From Cognataquiflexum aquatile (lineage in GTDB: Bacteria > Bacteroidota > Bacteroidia > Cytophagales > Cyclobacteriaceae): DNA of 64,000 nt. Positions 51,169 through 62,058 of this stretch are shown here, in pieces (the first letter of the stretch is position 1; the number at the start of each line of letters is the position of its first letter). The notes beneath the pieces were generated by a model, which worked only from the letters and a program-made list of their open reading frames with translations, made no database searches and had not been told where the DNA came from. The DNA lies in NCBI RefSeq assembly GCF_003316845.1, contig NZ_QMIK01000003.1:531492-595491 (forward strand). The letters run 5' to 3'. Position numbers and translations under genes: made by a program.

Positions 51169-52902
51169 ATGAGAACCAATCGCTCTTTTCCCTTTCTTGT
51201 CTTTTTTTCTATTTATTTTTTCCTTTCCTGTAATAAACCTGTAGAAAATGTAGCTCTTGAAAATGTCACCCTTTATCACGGGGGTGATATTATTACCATG
51301 GCCGGTGACCAACCTCAATACATAGATGCGCTTGTCGTCAAGGAAGGGAAAATCGTTTTTGCGGGTAATTTGGATGAGGCAAAAAAAACATTTCCAAACC
51401 CAACTTTAGAAGTTGACCTGAAAGGAAAAACCATGCTTCCCGGTTTTATAGACGCCCATGGGCATATTTTTAATACAGGGATACAAGCCCTAGCTGCCAA
51501 TTTATTACCTCCTCCTGATGGTCCCGGGGATAATATCCAGTCAATTTTAGATATTTTGAATGAATGGAAAAGTAAAAACCAGGCGGTCATCGATGAAATT
51601 AACTGGATTATCGGGTTTGGATATGATGATTCCCAACTCACAGAAAAACTCCATCCCACTGCCGAAGACCTTGATAAAGTGTCAAAAGACATTCCCGTGA
51701 TCATTATCCACCAATCCGGGCATTTGGCCTCGATGAACAATAAAGGACTCCAATTGATGCGCTATGCTGATGGGATAAAAAATCCACCGGGTGGGGTGAT
51801 TAGAAGGATTGAAGGGACTGAAATCCCCAATGGTGTCTTGGAGGAGATGGCATTTTTCATTCCTATTTTCAAAATTTTGGGAAGCCTGGATTCTGAAGCC
51901 AACCAAAAAATTGCCTTGGCCGGACAGGAAATGTACAAGTCCTTTGGATTTACTACCGGTCAAGAAGGCAGGGCTACCAACGATGCTTCGGAAATCCTAA
52001 AAAGTTTAGCCCAAAAAGGCCAAATAGAAATTGATATTGCGGTGTACCCTGATATCCAATCCCAATTGGAATATATCAAGGAGGTAGGGGTAAGTGATAC
52101 CTACCAAAACCACCTGAGAATCGCAGGAGCAAAGATTTCGCTAGATGGTTCTCCCCAGGGAAAAACAGCCTGGCTTTCTAAACCTTATAAAATACCCCCA
52201 ACTGGGCAGAATAATGACTATCGGGGATATCCCGCTATTCAGGAAGATTCGGTTGTTTTCTCTTTGATCAATGCTTCTTTTGAAAATAAGTGGCAAATAC
52301 TGGCGCATTGTAATGGGGATGCCGCTGCTGACCAATTTATTAGGGCAGTGGAAAATGCTGCTTCTCTTTATGGAAATGACGACAGAAGACCCGTTATGAT
52401 TCATTCCCAAACGGTGACAGACCCACAATTGGACAAAATGAAAGAACTCGGTATAATACCTTCTTTTTTTGGATTGCATACCTTTTATTGGGGTGATTGG
52501 CATGTCAACGAGGTTTTGGGGAAGGAGCGGGGAAGTCGGATTTCTCCTGCCGGCACTGCATTACGGAAAGGAATGCTGTTCAGTCAGCACCATGATTCTC
52601 CGGTTATCTTGCCCAATAGTATTATGATTTTACACACTGTGGTGAATAGAACAAGCCGTTCGGGACAGATTATTGGACCTGAAGAGAGGATAAGTCCCTA
52701 TGATGCCCTGAGGAGTATTACTACATGGGCGGCTTTTCAGTACTTTGAGGAAGCTTCAAAAGGGACGCTTGAAGTTGGAAAACTTGCAGACATGGTGATT
52801 TTAGACCAAAATCCTTTAAAAGTTGAACCTGCTACCATTATGGACATAAAAGTTTTGGAAACCATCAAAGAGGGGAAATGTGTTTATTTAAAATCAAATT
52901 GA
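51169..52902 (+). CDS. YtcJ-type amidohydrolase, lipoprotein
   Basis: 577 residues, lipobox IYFFLSCNKP (Cys19). The amidohydrolase fold starts with MLPGFIDAHGHIFNTG (metal His pair) near residue 90. It continues with IVIHQSGH-type and QILAHCNGDAAADQFI blocks (further His ligand) and MLFSQHHDSPV, and ends with WAAFQYFEEASKGTLEVGKLADMVILDQNPL, the usual closing motif. YtcJ relatives hydrolyse N-acyl or cyclic amides; substrate unknown. Export with a lipid anchor points to periplasmic action. Confidence 0.9.
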   Translation: MRTNRSFPFLVFFSIYFFLSCNKPVENVALENVTLYHGGDIITMAGDQPQYIDALVVKEGKIVFAGNLDEAKKTFPNPTLEVDLKGKTMLPGFIDAHGHIFNTGIQALAANLLPPPDGPGDNIQSILDILNEWKSKNQAVIDEINWIIGFGYDDSQLTEKLHPTAEDLDKVSKDIPVIIIHQSGHLASMNNKGLQLMRYADGIKNPPGGVIRRIEGTEIPNGVLEEMAFFIPIFKILGSLDSEANQKIALAGQEMYKSFGFTTGQEGRATNDASEILKSLAQKGQIEIDIAVYPDIQSQLEYIKEVGVSDTYQNHLRIAGAKISLDGSPQGKTAWLSKPYKIPPTGQNNDYRGYPAIQEDSVVFSLINASFENKWQILAHCNGDAAADQFIRAVENAASLYGNDDRRPVMIHSQTVTDPQLDKMKELGIIPSFFGLHTFYWGDWHVNEVLGKERGSRISPAGTALRKGMLFSQHHDSPVILPNSIMILHTVVNRTSRSGQIIGPEERISPYDALRSITTWAAFQYFEEASKGTLEVGKLADMVILDQNPLKVEPATIMDIKVLETIKEGKCVYLKSN

Positions 52903-52904
52903 GT

Positions 52905-54125
52905 TTAAGTTTCTAATTTGGATTTTAGAAACCCTCAACCATTTATGCCATAAAATATTGCCCTTTAGAAATTGATTCTAAAATGGAATTCCATTTCTTT
53001 ATTCCCTTTGCAAGAATATTTCGGTAAAAAAGTAAGAAAATGTAAACCGCTTCCGGAGAAGGAGGATATCGAAAAAAACCAATATTTCAGAATATGGAAT
53101 GTTTGTGAAGACACAAACATTGGCGATGGAGTAGAGAGGAGTATGGAGAAAACCTTGGCGAATATTGCGGTTAAAAGTTACAGAATGGCTATTCAAAGTT
53201 CGACCCCTTTGGGGTCTTCACCCCACCTTATTTTTCCTCCGTGCTCTCCGTGTGGTCAATAATTCCCACTGATACTCCTTCTTTTTCCAATGCAGTAAAA
53301 TCCCATCAGCCCTAAAAGGGCGAAATTTGTTGAAGGAATTGTCCCGCCCCTTCAGGGCTCACGAGAATCCATCCAAACTTTAAGGATGGGCTGCACCCAT
53401 CCCTTTGTTATTCCGCCCTTTCAGGGCTTTAACCAAGATAAAATAAAAACACCACAGTCTCTGTGCCCTCCGTGTGAGCCGTAGTAAATTATTACTCTAG
53501 CCGATTCTCCCTTTGCGTCCCTTTGCAAAACCTTCTTTTCCTTTGTGGTGAAAAATTTATTTTCACGGAGTTCACAGAGGACGCTGAGAAAAAATGAGAA
53601 AAGAAACTCCGTGCTCTCAGTGTCCTCCGCGGTAAAAATCATCCATCCCCCATTGCGGAACCTTGGCGGACATTGCGGTTAAAGAATGAATAATGTTTGT
53701 GTCTCCACAAACATTGGCGGCCGCGACTGACCACGTAGTGGTCAAATATTAATAACCCCGGGTAAGGAACGCAACCCGGGGATAAAAATGAAAAAGCAGA
53801 TTTGAGTTTTTGGCCGAAAGTATGGAAAGAGAGAAAAAGACTTCTCGCCAAAAACAGAGAGGCTAAAAATCCCCTGCGTCCCTTTGCAAAACCTTCTTTT
53901 CCTTTGTGGTGAAAAATTTATTTTCACGGAGTTCACAGAGTAAGCTGTGAAAAAAAGAGAAAAGAAACTCTGCGCCCTCAGTGTACTCCGCGGTATAAAT
54001 CTCCAATCTTTTTTTCCGTCCATTTCGGTGAAATGAATGAGGAATCAATAAGATTATATGGGTATAATTATTAAATTTTTTTATGATTTGATTTATTATA
54101 TTTATGTAAGTCAAACAATCCCCAT
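52905..54125. repeat. Repeat-rich intergenic block
   Basis: 1.2 kb without genes, built from several repeat types. (a) A 125-bp unit with TTTGCGTCCCTTTGCAAAAC and TTCACGGAGTTCACAGAG at about 53510-53640, repeated at about 53875-54000. (b) AATGTTTGTG-N4-CACAAACATTGGCG type dyads at 53097-53124 and 53693-53720. (c) AACCTTGGCG...TTGCGGTTAA at 53151 and 53659. (d) A palindrome TGACCAC-GTA-GTGGTCA (53728-53744) and CCCCGGGT...ACCCGGGG (53756-53781). (e) GCCCTAAAAGGGC / CCCTTCAGGGC motifs at 53310-53430. Short frames inside are repeat translations. Confidence 0.75.
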
Positions 54126-54521
54126 ATGGCCACCTACGACATAGAGATCATTCTCAACCGACAGCTTGCCGATTGCCTTTCCATACCGGTATTTATCACA
54201 GACACGGCAGGCAATTTGATCTTTTACAATGAGCCTGCGGAAACTATCCTTGGTTCCCGATTTGGAGACACGGGCGAAATGCCCGTGGAGGTGTGGGGTA
54301 CGATTTTCAAACCTTTGGATGAAAAGGGGAAACCACTGCCGCCGGAAGGATTGCCCTTGGTAAAAACCCTAAAAGACCAACTTCCCCACCACAAGGTTTT
54401 CTGGATAGAAAGTCTGAAAGGAAAGCCGGAAAAGATTTCGGTCACTTCTTATCCAATCATCGGAAGGATGGGAAAATTTCTCGGTGGTGTCGCTATTTTT
54501 TGGGAAAACAAAGACATATGA
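54126..54521 (+). CDS. PAS-domain protein
   Basis: 131 residues forming one PAS domain: LADCLSIPVFITDTAGNLIFYNEPAETILGSRFGD near residues 12-46 and VTSYPIIGRMGKFLGGVAIFWE at the end. No output domain. The stop overlaps the ATG of the metallo-beta-lactamase gene (ATGA), so both proteins are made together and may interact, PAS serving as the sensor. Confidence 0.88.
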   Translation: MATYDIEIILNRQLADCLSIPVFITDTAGNLIFYNEPAETILGSRFGDTGEMPVEVWGTIFKPLDEKGKPLPPEGLPLVKTLKDQLPHHKVFWIESLKGKPEKISVTSYPIIGRMGKFLGGVAIFWENKDI

Positions 54522-55351
54522 AAGTTTCTATTCAAGGCGTAAGGGGTTCTATACCTACTTCAGGCTCTCAAACAGCCCATTTTGGAGGAAATACCTCTTG
54601 TGTCACCATTATGGAGGGTGACCGGATGATCATCTTGGATGGCGGATCTGGACTGCAGAAGGTAACCCTTCCGGATCCTGAGGTCAAGAGGGTAGATATC
54701 TTGCTGACTCATTTCCATATGGACCATATCCAGGGACTTGGGTTTTTCAGCGCTTTGTTTGACCCGGAAAAAGAAGTCCATATCTGGGCGCCTTCAAGTA
54801 TCACCCACAACCTACATTCCCGGCTCAACAGGTTTCTTTCCCCTCCATTGTTTCCTGTGTTGATGCGGGACCTTCCCTGTGAGCTTTTTCTTCATGATAT
54901 TTCCAACAGCAGTTTTGAGATTGGTCCATTCACCATTATGTCCCAATTTGTCATCCACCCAGGGGCCACAGTAGGTTTCAGGGTCAAAGGGAAAAATGCG
55001 GTGTTTGCCTACGTCCCAGACCACGAACCGGCCCTTGGCCCTAAGGGATTGAACTTCGATAAAAAATGGATTTCGGGTTTTGAACTCATGGAGGAAGCCG
55101 ACCTGCTCCTGCATGACGCTCAATTTACCACCGAACAATATGGAAAAAAAATTGGATGGGGACATTCCAGTATGGAGGACGCCATCCAATTGGCAGTGTA
55201 TGTAGGAGTCAAAAGGCTGTTGCTGACCCACCATGACCCGGCACACAGCGACACAAAGCTGAATGAGATTCTTGAAGCCCTGAAGTCCAAGCATACAGGA
55301 CAATTTGACTTTGACCTTGCCAGGGAAGGCATGGAGATTGAATTGGGGTAG
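54518..55351 (+). CDS. Metallo-beta-lactamase fold hydrolase
   Basis: Start at 54518 (MKVSIQGVRGSIPTSG), overlapping the PAS gene. 277 residues. GGNTSCVTI and LDGGSGLQ open the fold; LLTHFHMDHIQGL is the HxHxDH zinc motif (near residue 71). FVIHPG, ADLLLHDAQFT (bridging Asp) and LLTHHDPAHSD supply further ligands. Similar to PhnP/RNase-Z-like phosphodiesterases. Cytoplasmic; the PAS partner suggests signal-controlled hydrolysis of a nucleotide or phosphodiester, which is inference. Confidence 0.9.
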   Translation: MKVSIQGVRGSIPTSGSQTAHFGGNTSCVTIMEGDRMIILDGGSGLQKVTLPDPEVKRVDILLTHFHMDHIQGLGFFSALFDPEKEVHIWAPSSITHNLHSRLNRFLSPPLFPVLMRDLPCELFLHDISNSSFEIGPFTIMSQFVIHPGATVGFRVKGKNAVFAYVPDHEPALGPKGLNFDKKWISGFELMEEADLLLHDAQFTTEQYGKKIGWGHSSMEDAIQLAVYVGVKRLLLTHHDPAHSDTKLNEILEALKSKHTGQFDFDLAREGMEIELG

Positions 55352-55401
55352 GAGGAAAAAGTGTAAGCCTATCTCAATTTTTTTTCGAATATCCTTTCAA
55401 A

Positions 55402-55887
55402 TCACTCTTTACTAAAACTGACAGAAACATTCCCGGCCCCCAAAGCTGCCTTCAATCCATCAGGATCATCGATCTTTCCGATACGGGTATAGCTGTAACT
55501 TGTGTCGAATGTTTCATAAAAGATGACTACCGTATTGGCTCCCCAAAGCATCAGATCTCCCGATAGGATCGTTCCCGGATTGGCAGGATTTGTAGGGAGA
55601 TTCTTGGGAAGGCGATAGTATTTTTCATTTCTGTTCAGTTCGGTCATGGTCACTGTCAAGGGAAGGAGATCGAAAAAACTATTTGCTGCTTCATTGTCCA
55701 AAAGTGTCGCAGTGAAGGTTTTTGAACCTACTTTGATCGTGATTTTATTGTTTGAATTTTCCATATCGTTGATTTCATTTTGAACCTGAAGGTCAGCATC
55801 TGACTGTCCACAAGAATAGCAGGTACCGGAAATCATTCCAAATATCATGGTGAGCATCCAAGTCCTGAGAATAATCTGTTTTTTCAT
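55402..55887 (-). CDS. Cyclophilin-like fold protein, exported
   Basis: 161 residues. N-terminal signal (MKKQIILRTWMLTMIFGMIS) with Cys residues around 23-26 (lipidation possible). Body ITIKVGSKTFTATLLDNEAANSFFDLLPLTVTMTELNRNEKYYRL and ILSGDLMLWGANTVVIFYETF, the pattern of the bacterial cyclophilin-like family (TM1367-like). Ligand unknown. Same strand as the acetyltransferase and AraC genes; 24 bases after the acetyltransferase, so probably one operon. Confidence 0.82.
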   Translation of the reverse strand: MKKQIILRTWMLTMIFGMISGTCYSCGQSDADLQVQNEINDMENSNNKITIKVGSKTFTATLLDNEAANSFFDLLPLTVTMTELNRNEKYYRLPKNLPTNPANPGTILSGDLMLWGANTVVIFYETFDTSYSYTRIGKIDDPDGLKAALGAGNVSVSFSKE

Positions 55888-55911
55888 TTGCTCTTTTATG
55901 TTCTAAAGAAA

Positions 55912-56490
55912 TTATTCAATGTTCTTTATGAATTTGGCCGGAATGCCTCCTACAACCGTATTTGCCGCAACGTCTTTTGATACAACAGCCCCAGCTGCCA
56001 CTACGGCATTTTCACCTATAGTGACTCCCGGCAATATGGTGGCGCCGGCTCCTATCCATGCGTTCCTTTTGATCACGATTGGCTTTCCGATCAAAGCCCT
56101 GCGGTCTGTAGGATCCAAGGGATGGTTTTCAGTCACGAGTTTTACCTGCGGACCGATCAGTACATGGTCCTCCAACGTGATCCCGCCTAGATCCAAAAAG
56201 GAACAGGCATGATTGATAAAGACGTTTTTGCCCAAATGAATAAATCGGCCAAAGTTGGTATAAAAGGGAGGGAATATCATGGTAGACTCATCTATGGGTT
56301 TGCCGATGATATCTCTAAGCGTGGACCGTATGATCTGGATGTCGCCGGATTGGTTGAGTTTGCTGACAAGGGAAAGGGTCCGGTTTACTATCTCATTGAT
56401 CTTAAAATACTCCGGATCGTTCAATCTGATTGGCTCGCCGCCTTTCAATCTTTCAAAAATATCCTTTGAGGTATCAATTGGATTGACCAT
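55912..56490 (-). CDS. Sugar O-acetyltransferase (maltose/galactoside type)
   Basis: 192 residues with the left-handed beta-helix hexapeptide repeats from about 75 on: FINHACSFLDLGGITLEDHVLIGP, KRNAWIGAGATILPGVTIGE, NAVVAAGAVVSKDVAANTVV. VTENHPLDP supplies the catalytic His. Transfers acetyl from acetyl-CoA to a sugar or related hydroxyl. Between AraC regulator and cyclophilin-like gene in one direction. Confidence 0.92.
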   Translation of the reverse strand: MVNPIDTSKDIFERLKGGEPIRLNDPEYFKINEIVNRTLSLVSKLNQSGDIQIIRSTLRDIIGKPIDESTMIFPPFYTNFGRFIHLGKNVFINHACSFLDLGGITLEDHVLIGPQVKLVTENHPLDPTDRRALIGKPIVIKRNAWIGAGATILPGVTIGENAVVAAGAVVSKDVAANTVVGGIPAKFIKNIE

Positions 56491-56574
56491 AGTTATTGAT
56501 TTGATTTTCCTAAAACAAAGGTACCTTTAATTGGTCCTTGGAGTTAATGATTATCAAATCATAGGTTAAGAAAA

Positions 56575-57453
56575 TCAAACTGGCACTTCACGGAACGCCT
56601 TTGGATTGAGTCCTGTAAATTTCTTAAAAAAGTTGTTGAAATAGGTAGGATACTCAAATCCCAAGGCAAATGCAATTTCGGAGATATTCCAGTCAGTATG
56701 CAGAAGAAGTGCTTTTGCTTCGCTGATAATCCTTTCTATAATCAGGGTAGAGGTCGATTTTCCTGTAACTTCTTTGAGTGAGCGGTTGAGGTGATTCACA
56801 TGCACAGAGAGGCTGTTTGCGTAGTCCTGCGCATTTCTAAGTTTGAGGGGTTGGCTGGGAGTTTCGAAAGGAAACTGCCTTTCAAGCAATTCTAAAAATA
56901 CGGAAGAAATACGTGAAGCAGCGTTTTTTTGGACTTCGTATTTTTCTGTGGGCTGAAGTTTGAGTGCTTCATGGAGGATCAGGTGAATATAATTTCTGAT
57001 CAATTCATCCTTGTTTACATAATCAGATTGCTGTTCTTCCATCATTTTCTCAAACAGGCTGTTAAGAAATTCTCTCTGCTTGTCATTGATTTCCATAATG
57101 GGTGTTCCACCAAGTTTAAAAATGGGAGATTGGAGTAAAGCATTACTTCGGGATGAGTTTTGGAGAAAATCCTCAGAAAAAAGACAGGTGTAGCCTACAT
57201 AGGAACTTGAGATTGTCTCCCAAGAGTAAGGAATATGGGGGTTACCAAAAAACAATACGGTACCTTCTGCTTCAAAACTCCGGTCTGCAAAATGAATCCG
57301 GCTGGTACCTGTTGTGAGACAGATTTTGTAGAAGTCTTTTCGGCTATAGATTTTTGTAGCATTGCCATCAGCTTCTATCTTAAATACATTGAAGCCACGT
57401 AGCTTGAGTTCGTTGTTGAAGTCTGAAACCGATCTTGTGATTTTGTTTTTCAT
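56575..57453 (-). CDS. AraC family transcriptional regulator
   Basis: 292 residues. Cupin-like sensor domain N-terminal (SRKDFYKICLTTGTSRIHFADRS), double helix-turn-helix C-terminal (LSVHVNHLNRSLKEVTGKST; ISEIAFALGFEYPTYFNNFFKKFTGLNP). Close paralogue of 32710-33606. Divergent from the aldo/keto reductase. The shared 21-bp elements before the reductase and iorA (57595, 59031) are plausible binding sites. Confidence 0.93.
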   Translation of the reverse strand: MKNKITRSVSDFNNELKLRGFNVFKIEADGNATKIYSRKDFYKICLTTGTSRIHFADRSFEAEGTVLFFGNPHIPYSWETISSSYVGYTCLFSEDFLQNSSRSNALLQSPIFKLGGTPIMEINDKQREFLNSLFEKMMEEQQSDYVNKDELIRNYIHLILHEALKLQPTEKYEVQKNAASRISSVFLELLERQFPFETPSQPLKLRNAQDYANSLSVHVNHLNRSLKEVTGKSTSTLIIERIISEAKALLLHTDWNISEIAFALGFEYPTYFNNFFKKFTGLNPKAFREVPV

Positions 57454-57594
57454 TCTGTAAAATAAAGAAATTCAAATAATTTTATTCTGTATTTCCGCCG
57501 CCTAGGCAAGTGTCTCCACTAGCCAGCAATCTTGGCCTCGGTTAATCTTTATTAAAGGAAAGAATTCAACCATAGCCACGCAAGTTAAAATTTA

Positions 57595-57615
57595 TTTGAT
57601 TTTAGTAAGTTATTG
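57595..57615 (+). promoter_or_regulatory. Shared 21-bp element, copy ahead of the aldo/keto reductase
   Basis: TTTGATTT-TA-GTAAGTTATTG: identical to the copy at 59031-59051 at 19 of 21 positions, differing only at the two central bases. It ends 66 bases before the reductase start. Candidate binding site of the divergent AraC regulator, or a shared promoter element. Confidence 0.55.
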
Positions 57616-57681
57616 TTTGCCTGAAGTTATTTTTCAGGATTCGGTGAGTTTAACTTTGATTTGCAATAAGGCTTAACCAAT

Positions 57682-58836
<1,155 letters not shown>

Positions 58837-59030
58837 AAGAAATTAACCAACGAGCTGATAGGTTTTCTATTTTCCAAGTAACTATTAAATAGGAGCTGAT
58901 TGACTTATGTCCTTTTATTTTGAAAGTTACAGTCTAGAATGATGGAGTTGATTCCGTTAATCTGAGTAATTAATTTGGACATAAAACTACCATGAATGCT
59001 ATTCAATTACTTGATTCCAAGAACAATATG

Positions 59031-59051
59031 TTTGATTTCCGTAAGTTATTG
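59031..59051 (+). promoter_or_regulatory. Shared 21-bp element, copy ahead of iorA
   Basis: TTTGATTT-CC-GTAAGTTATTG, near-identical to 57595-57615, ending 41 bases before the iorA start. Indicates coordinated control of the reductase and the molybdenum hydroxylase. Confidence 0.55.
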
Positions 59052-59092
59052 ACCATCATAAAAACCTACCTTTAGACTTAAATTCCAATTCT

Positions 59093-59551
59093 ATGGCAAC
59101 GATAAACCTAAACGTCAACGGTAAAAAGCAGACAATAGACGTGGACCCCAACACGCCTGTCCTGTGGGTGTTGAGAGACCACCTCAACCTTACCGGAACA
59201 AAATATGGTTGTGGCATCGCGCAATGCGGGGCCTGCACCATTCACTTGGGAGGCATAGCCGTCCGTTCCTGTCAATTGCCTGTTTCCAGTGTAGAAAATC
59301 AGGAAATTACGACCATCGAGGGGCTTTCCGAAAACGGCGACCACCCTGTGCAGCAAGCTTGGATGGAGCATGATGTGCCTCAGTGCGGCTATTGCCAAGC
59401 CGGTCAAATCATGACTGCTGTGGCTTTGTTGAAAAACAACCCCACCCCGAGTGATGCAGAAATTGAAACCGGAATGAACGGTAACATCTGCCGCTGCGGA
59501 ACTTATCTCAGAATCAAAGAAGCTGTGAAAACCGCCTCCAAATCATTGTAA
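59093..59551 (+). CDS. iorA: (2Fe-2S)-binding small subunit, isoquinoline 1-oxidoreductase type
   Basis: 152 residues. N-terminal plant-type ferredoxin domain with [14 protein letters not shown] (three cluster cysteines) and a later Cys in VRSCQLP. The C-terminal helical domain binds the second cluster through [11 protein letters not shown] and GNICRCGTY. Carries electrons from the molybdenum subunit. Twelve bases ahead of the large subunit gene, forming an operon. No cytochrome acceptor subunit is seen. Confidence 0.93.
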   Translation: MATINLNVNGKKQTIDVDPNTPVLWVLRDHLNLTGTKYGCGIAQCGACTIHLGGIAVRSCQLPVSSVENQEITTIEGLSENGDHPVQQAWMEHDVPQCGYCQAGQIMTAVALLKNNPTPSDAEIETGMNGNICRCGTYLRIKEAVKTASKSL

Positions 59552-59562
59552 ATCCAAGGACC

Positions 59563-61824
59563 ATGACATTAGCAAACAAGCATATCAATAGAAGGTCTTT
59601 CCTCAAAGTATCAGCACTTGCAGGCGGGGGAATGGTGCTCAGCTTTAGCTGGTTGGCGGGTTGTAAACCTACCGCCAAAGAAGAACTTTTGGCATTGCCA
59701 AAGGAGTGGTTTGAACTGAACAGTTACATCAAAATCGGCGAAAACGGAACTGTGACGCTTTTTTCTGCCAACCCGGAATTTGGCTCAAACGTCATTACGT
59801 CCATGCCCATGATTTTGGCAGAGGAGCTTGACGTTGACTGGAAAAAGGTAATGGTCGAGCAGGCCGATTTTTTCCCGGTGCGATTTGAAAGACAGTTTAC
59901 CGGAGGTAGTCAAGGAATCCGTCAGGGTTGGACACCTTTGCGTACTGCAGGTGCCACTGCCCGTCAGATGCTGGTCAATGCAGCTGCACAGACTTGGCAG
60001 GTTCCCGCCGAAGAAATCACCACCGAAGCAGGCACAATCATCCACAAAGCAAGCAACAAAAAAGCCGGTTATGGAGAAATGGCTTCTTTGGCATCCACAC
60101 TTGGGGTGCCTGAGGAAGTCAAATTGAAAGAAATCAAAGATTTTAAAATCATCGGCAACAGCAAGAAGAATGTGGAAGGTCTGAAAATCGTGATGGGGAA
60201 ACCTCTTTTTGCCATTGACCATAAAGTGGAAGGAATGCTTTATGCTGCCATCGTCCATCCTCCGGGATTCGGGATGAAGCTGAAAGCCTTTGACGGGGCT
60301 TCCGTAAAGTCCATGCCCGGTGTCAAAGATGTCTTTTCGATCAAGGTATTCAATGATGACTATGAAAGGAATTTCTTTGATACAGCTACTTTTGATGAAA
60401 TGGTAGCCATTGTCGGTAATTCCACCTGGGAAGTACTGAATGCCAAAAAAGCTTTGAAAGTTGATTGGGAAAAAGCACCGGAGTCTTCCTTTGCTGTGGA
60501 TGCCCGTGGAAATAAAATCACCATCAAAGTGCCCGCAGGATTGGAAAACTCTGCGGACCACAAAGCCAAAATGACGGAGTATTCCCAAAAACCCGGCAAT
60601 ATTCTCAGAAGGGACGGCGACCCTGAAGCTGCATTCAAAAAAGCGGCAAAAATCCTCGAACGCACCTATACTGCCCCTTTCTTGGCACACAATACCATGG
60701 AGCCTTTGAACTGTTTTGCCCATGTGACAGCGGATCAGGCGGTCATCTATGGACCTACACAGGCACCGGAATTTATCATGGGGACACTTTCCAACAGGCT
60801 TGGATTGCCCAAAGAAAAAATCCAAATCAACCTAGCCCGCATGGGAGGTGGATTTGGACGCAGGGCTTACAGCCACCAAATGGTGGAGGCAGCCTTGATT
60901 TCCCAAAAAGTAAATGCACCTATCAAAATGACCTACACCCGGGAGGATGACATGACCTCGGGTGTCTACAGGCCAACTTATTCAGCTACCTACCGTGCAG
61001 CTTTGGATGAAAACAACAACCTGACAGCTTTCCATGTGAAAGCAGGGGGCATTCCTGAGACGCCGATTGCGCCAAACAGGTTTCCTGCCGGAGCGATAGA
61101 CAACTACCTGGCGGAAGGTTGGGAAATCAGTTCCAACATCACCATCGGGGCTTTCCGGGCACCGAGATCCAACTTTATCGCCAGTGCGGAGCAATCCTTC
61201 CTCGATGAATTGGCCGAAGAAATGGGCAAAGATCCGATCGCATTTAGATTGGAACTCTTAGACCGGGCCAAAACCAATCCTGTGGGAGAAAAGAACGATT
61301 ATGACGCTGGCCGCTATGCAGGCGTTTTGGAACTCGTCCGGGAAAAATCAAAATGGGATTCTCCGGAGCCTAATGTCCACCGTGGCGTTTCGGCGTATTT
61401 CTGCCACAATTCCTATGTTGCAGAGGTATTGGATATTGAAATCCAAAACAGCAAACCTGTAGTCAAAAATGTCATCGCGGCAGTGGACTGCGGCATCGTG
61501 GTCAATCCGGATGCAGCAGCCAATATGGGAGAAGGTGCCATCGTGGATGGTATCGGCAACGCCTTCTTTGGAGATTTGCCTTTCAAGGTTGGGGTTCCTG
61601 AAAAGACAAACTTTGACAAATACAGGATGATCAGACAGATGGAATCACCAAAATCCATTGAAGTCCATTTCGTGAAAAACGACATCGATCCTACCGGACT
61701 TGGCGAACCGCTGTTCCCTCCGGTCTTTGCGGCCTTGGCCAATTCACTGTACAAAGCCACCGGAAGAAGGTACTATGACCAGCCTTTTGCCCCCCAGCTC
61801 GAAATGCAGAACCTGACAATGTGA
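59563..61824 (+). CDS. iorB: Molybdopterin-binding large subunit, isoquinoline 1-oxidoreductase type
   Basis: 753 residues, family-typical length. Tat leader NRRSFLKVSALAGGGMVLS. Molybdenum-cofactor segments: GGSQGIRQGWTPLRTAGATARQML, FLAHNTMEPLNCFAHV, ARMGGGFGRRAYSH, GAFRAPRSN, and near the end DIDPTGLGEPLFPPV with the catalytic Glu. IorB relatives hydroxylate N-heterocycles or oxidise aldehydes in the periplasm. Co-transcribed with iorA; maturation (XdhC-like) genes are not in the window. Confidence 0.93.
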   Translation: MTLANKHINRRSFLKVSALAGGGMVLSFSWLAGCKPTAKEELLALPKEWFELNSYIKIGENGTVTLFSANPEFGSNVITSMPMILAEELDVDWKKVMVEQADFFPVRFERQFTGGSQGIRQGWTPLRTAGATARQMLVNAAAQTWQVPAEEITTEAGTIIHKASNKKAGYGEMASLASTLGVPEEVKLKEIKDFKIIGNSKKNVEGLKIVMGKPLFAIDHKVEGMLYAAIVHPPGFGMKLKAFDGASVKSMPGVKDVFSIKVFNDDYERNFFDTATFDEMVAIVGNSTWEVLNAKKALKVDWEKAPESSFAVDARGNKITIKVPAGLENSADHKAKMTEYSQKPGNILRRDGDPEAAFKKAAKILERTYTAPFLAHNTMEPLNCFAHVTADQAVIYGPTQAPEFIMGTLSNRLGLPKEKIQINLARMGGGFGRRAYSHQMVEAALISQKVNAPIKMTYTREDDMTSGVYRPTYSATYRAALDENNNLTAFHVKAGGIPETPIAPNRFPAGAIDNYLAEGWEISSNITIGAFRAPRSNFIASAEQSFLDELAEEMGKDPIAFRLELLDRAKTNPVGEKNDYDAGRYAGVLELVREKSKWDSPEPNVHRGVSAYFCHNSYVAEVLDIEIQNSKPVVKNVIAAVDCGIVVNPDAAANMGEGAIVDGIGNAFFGDLPFKVGVPEKTNFDKYRMIRQMESPKSIEVHFVKNDIDPTGLGEPLFPPVFAALANSLYKATGRRYYDQPFAPQLEMQNLTM

Positions 61825-61850
61825 TTTTGAACACAGAAAAGGTAAAATTA

Positions 61851-61889
61851 AAAAACCGCACCCTGAGGAATTGGGGGCGGTTTTTTTTT
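61851..61889 (+). terminator. Terminator of the iorAB operon
   Basis: AAAAACCGC-CCC / GGG-GCGGTTTTT imperfect stem followed by a T9 run, 27 bases past the stop. Confidence 0.9.
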
Positions 61890-62058
61890 GTTTTTGATAA
61901 ACAAACCTGAATTCAAACGACAGTTACAAATCAAACTTTGTCTTGGTGTTTTTTCGAAAAGGCTTTGGATGAGCTCCCAATGCCAACGGATTCTTTTCAA
62001 CTCGTGGGTCGACTATTAGTTGTCTGTGGTGTTAATTTCTGTGATCGTCGCTTTGTCG

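Noticed and set aside
53421..54114. Several minus-strand frames such as those reading TEDTESTEFLFSFF
   Set aside because: Translations of the dispersed intergenic repeats; no real gene features.
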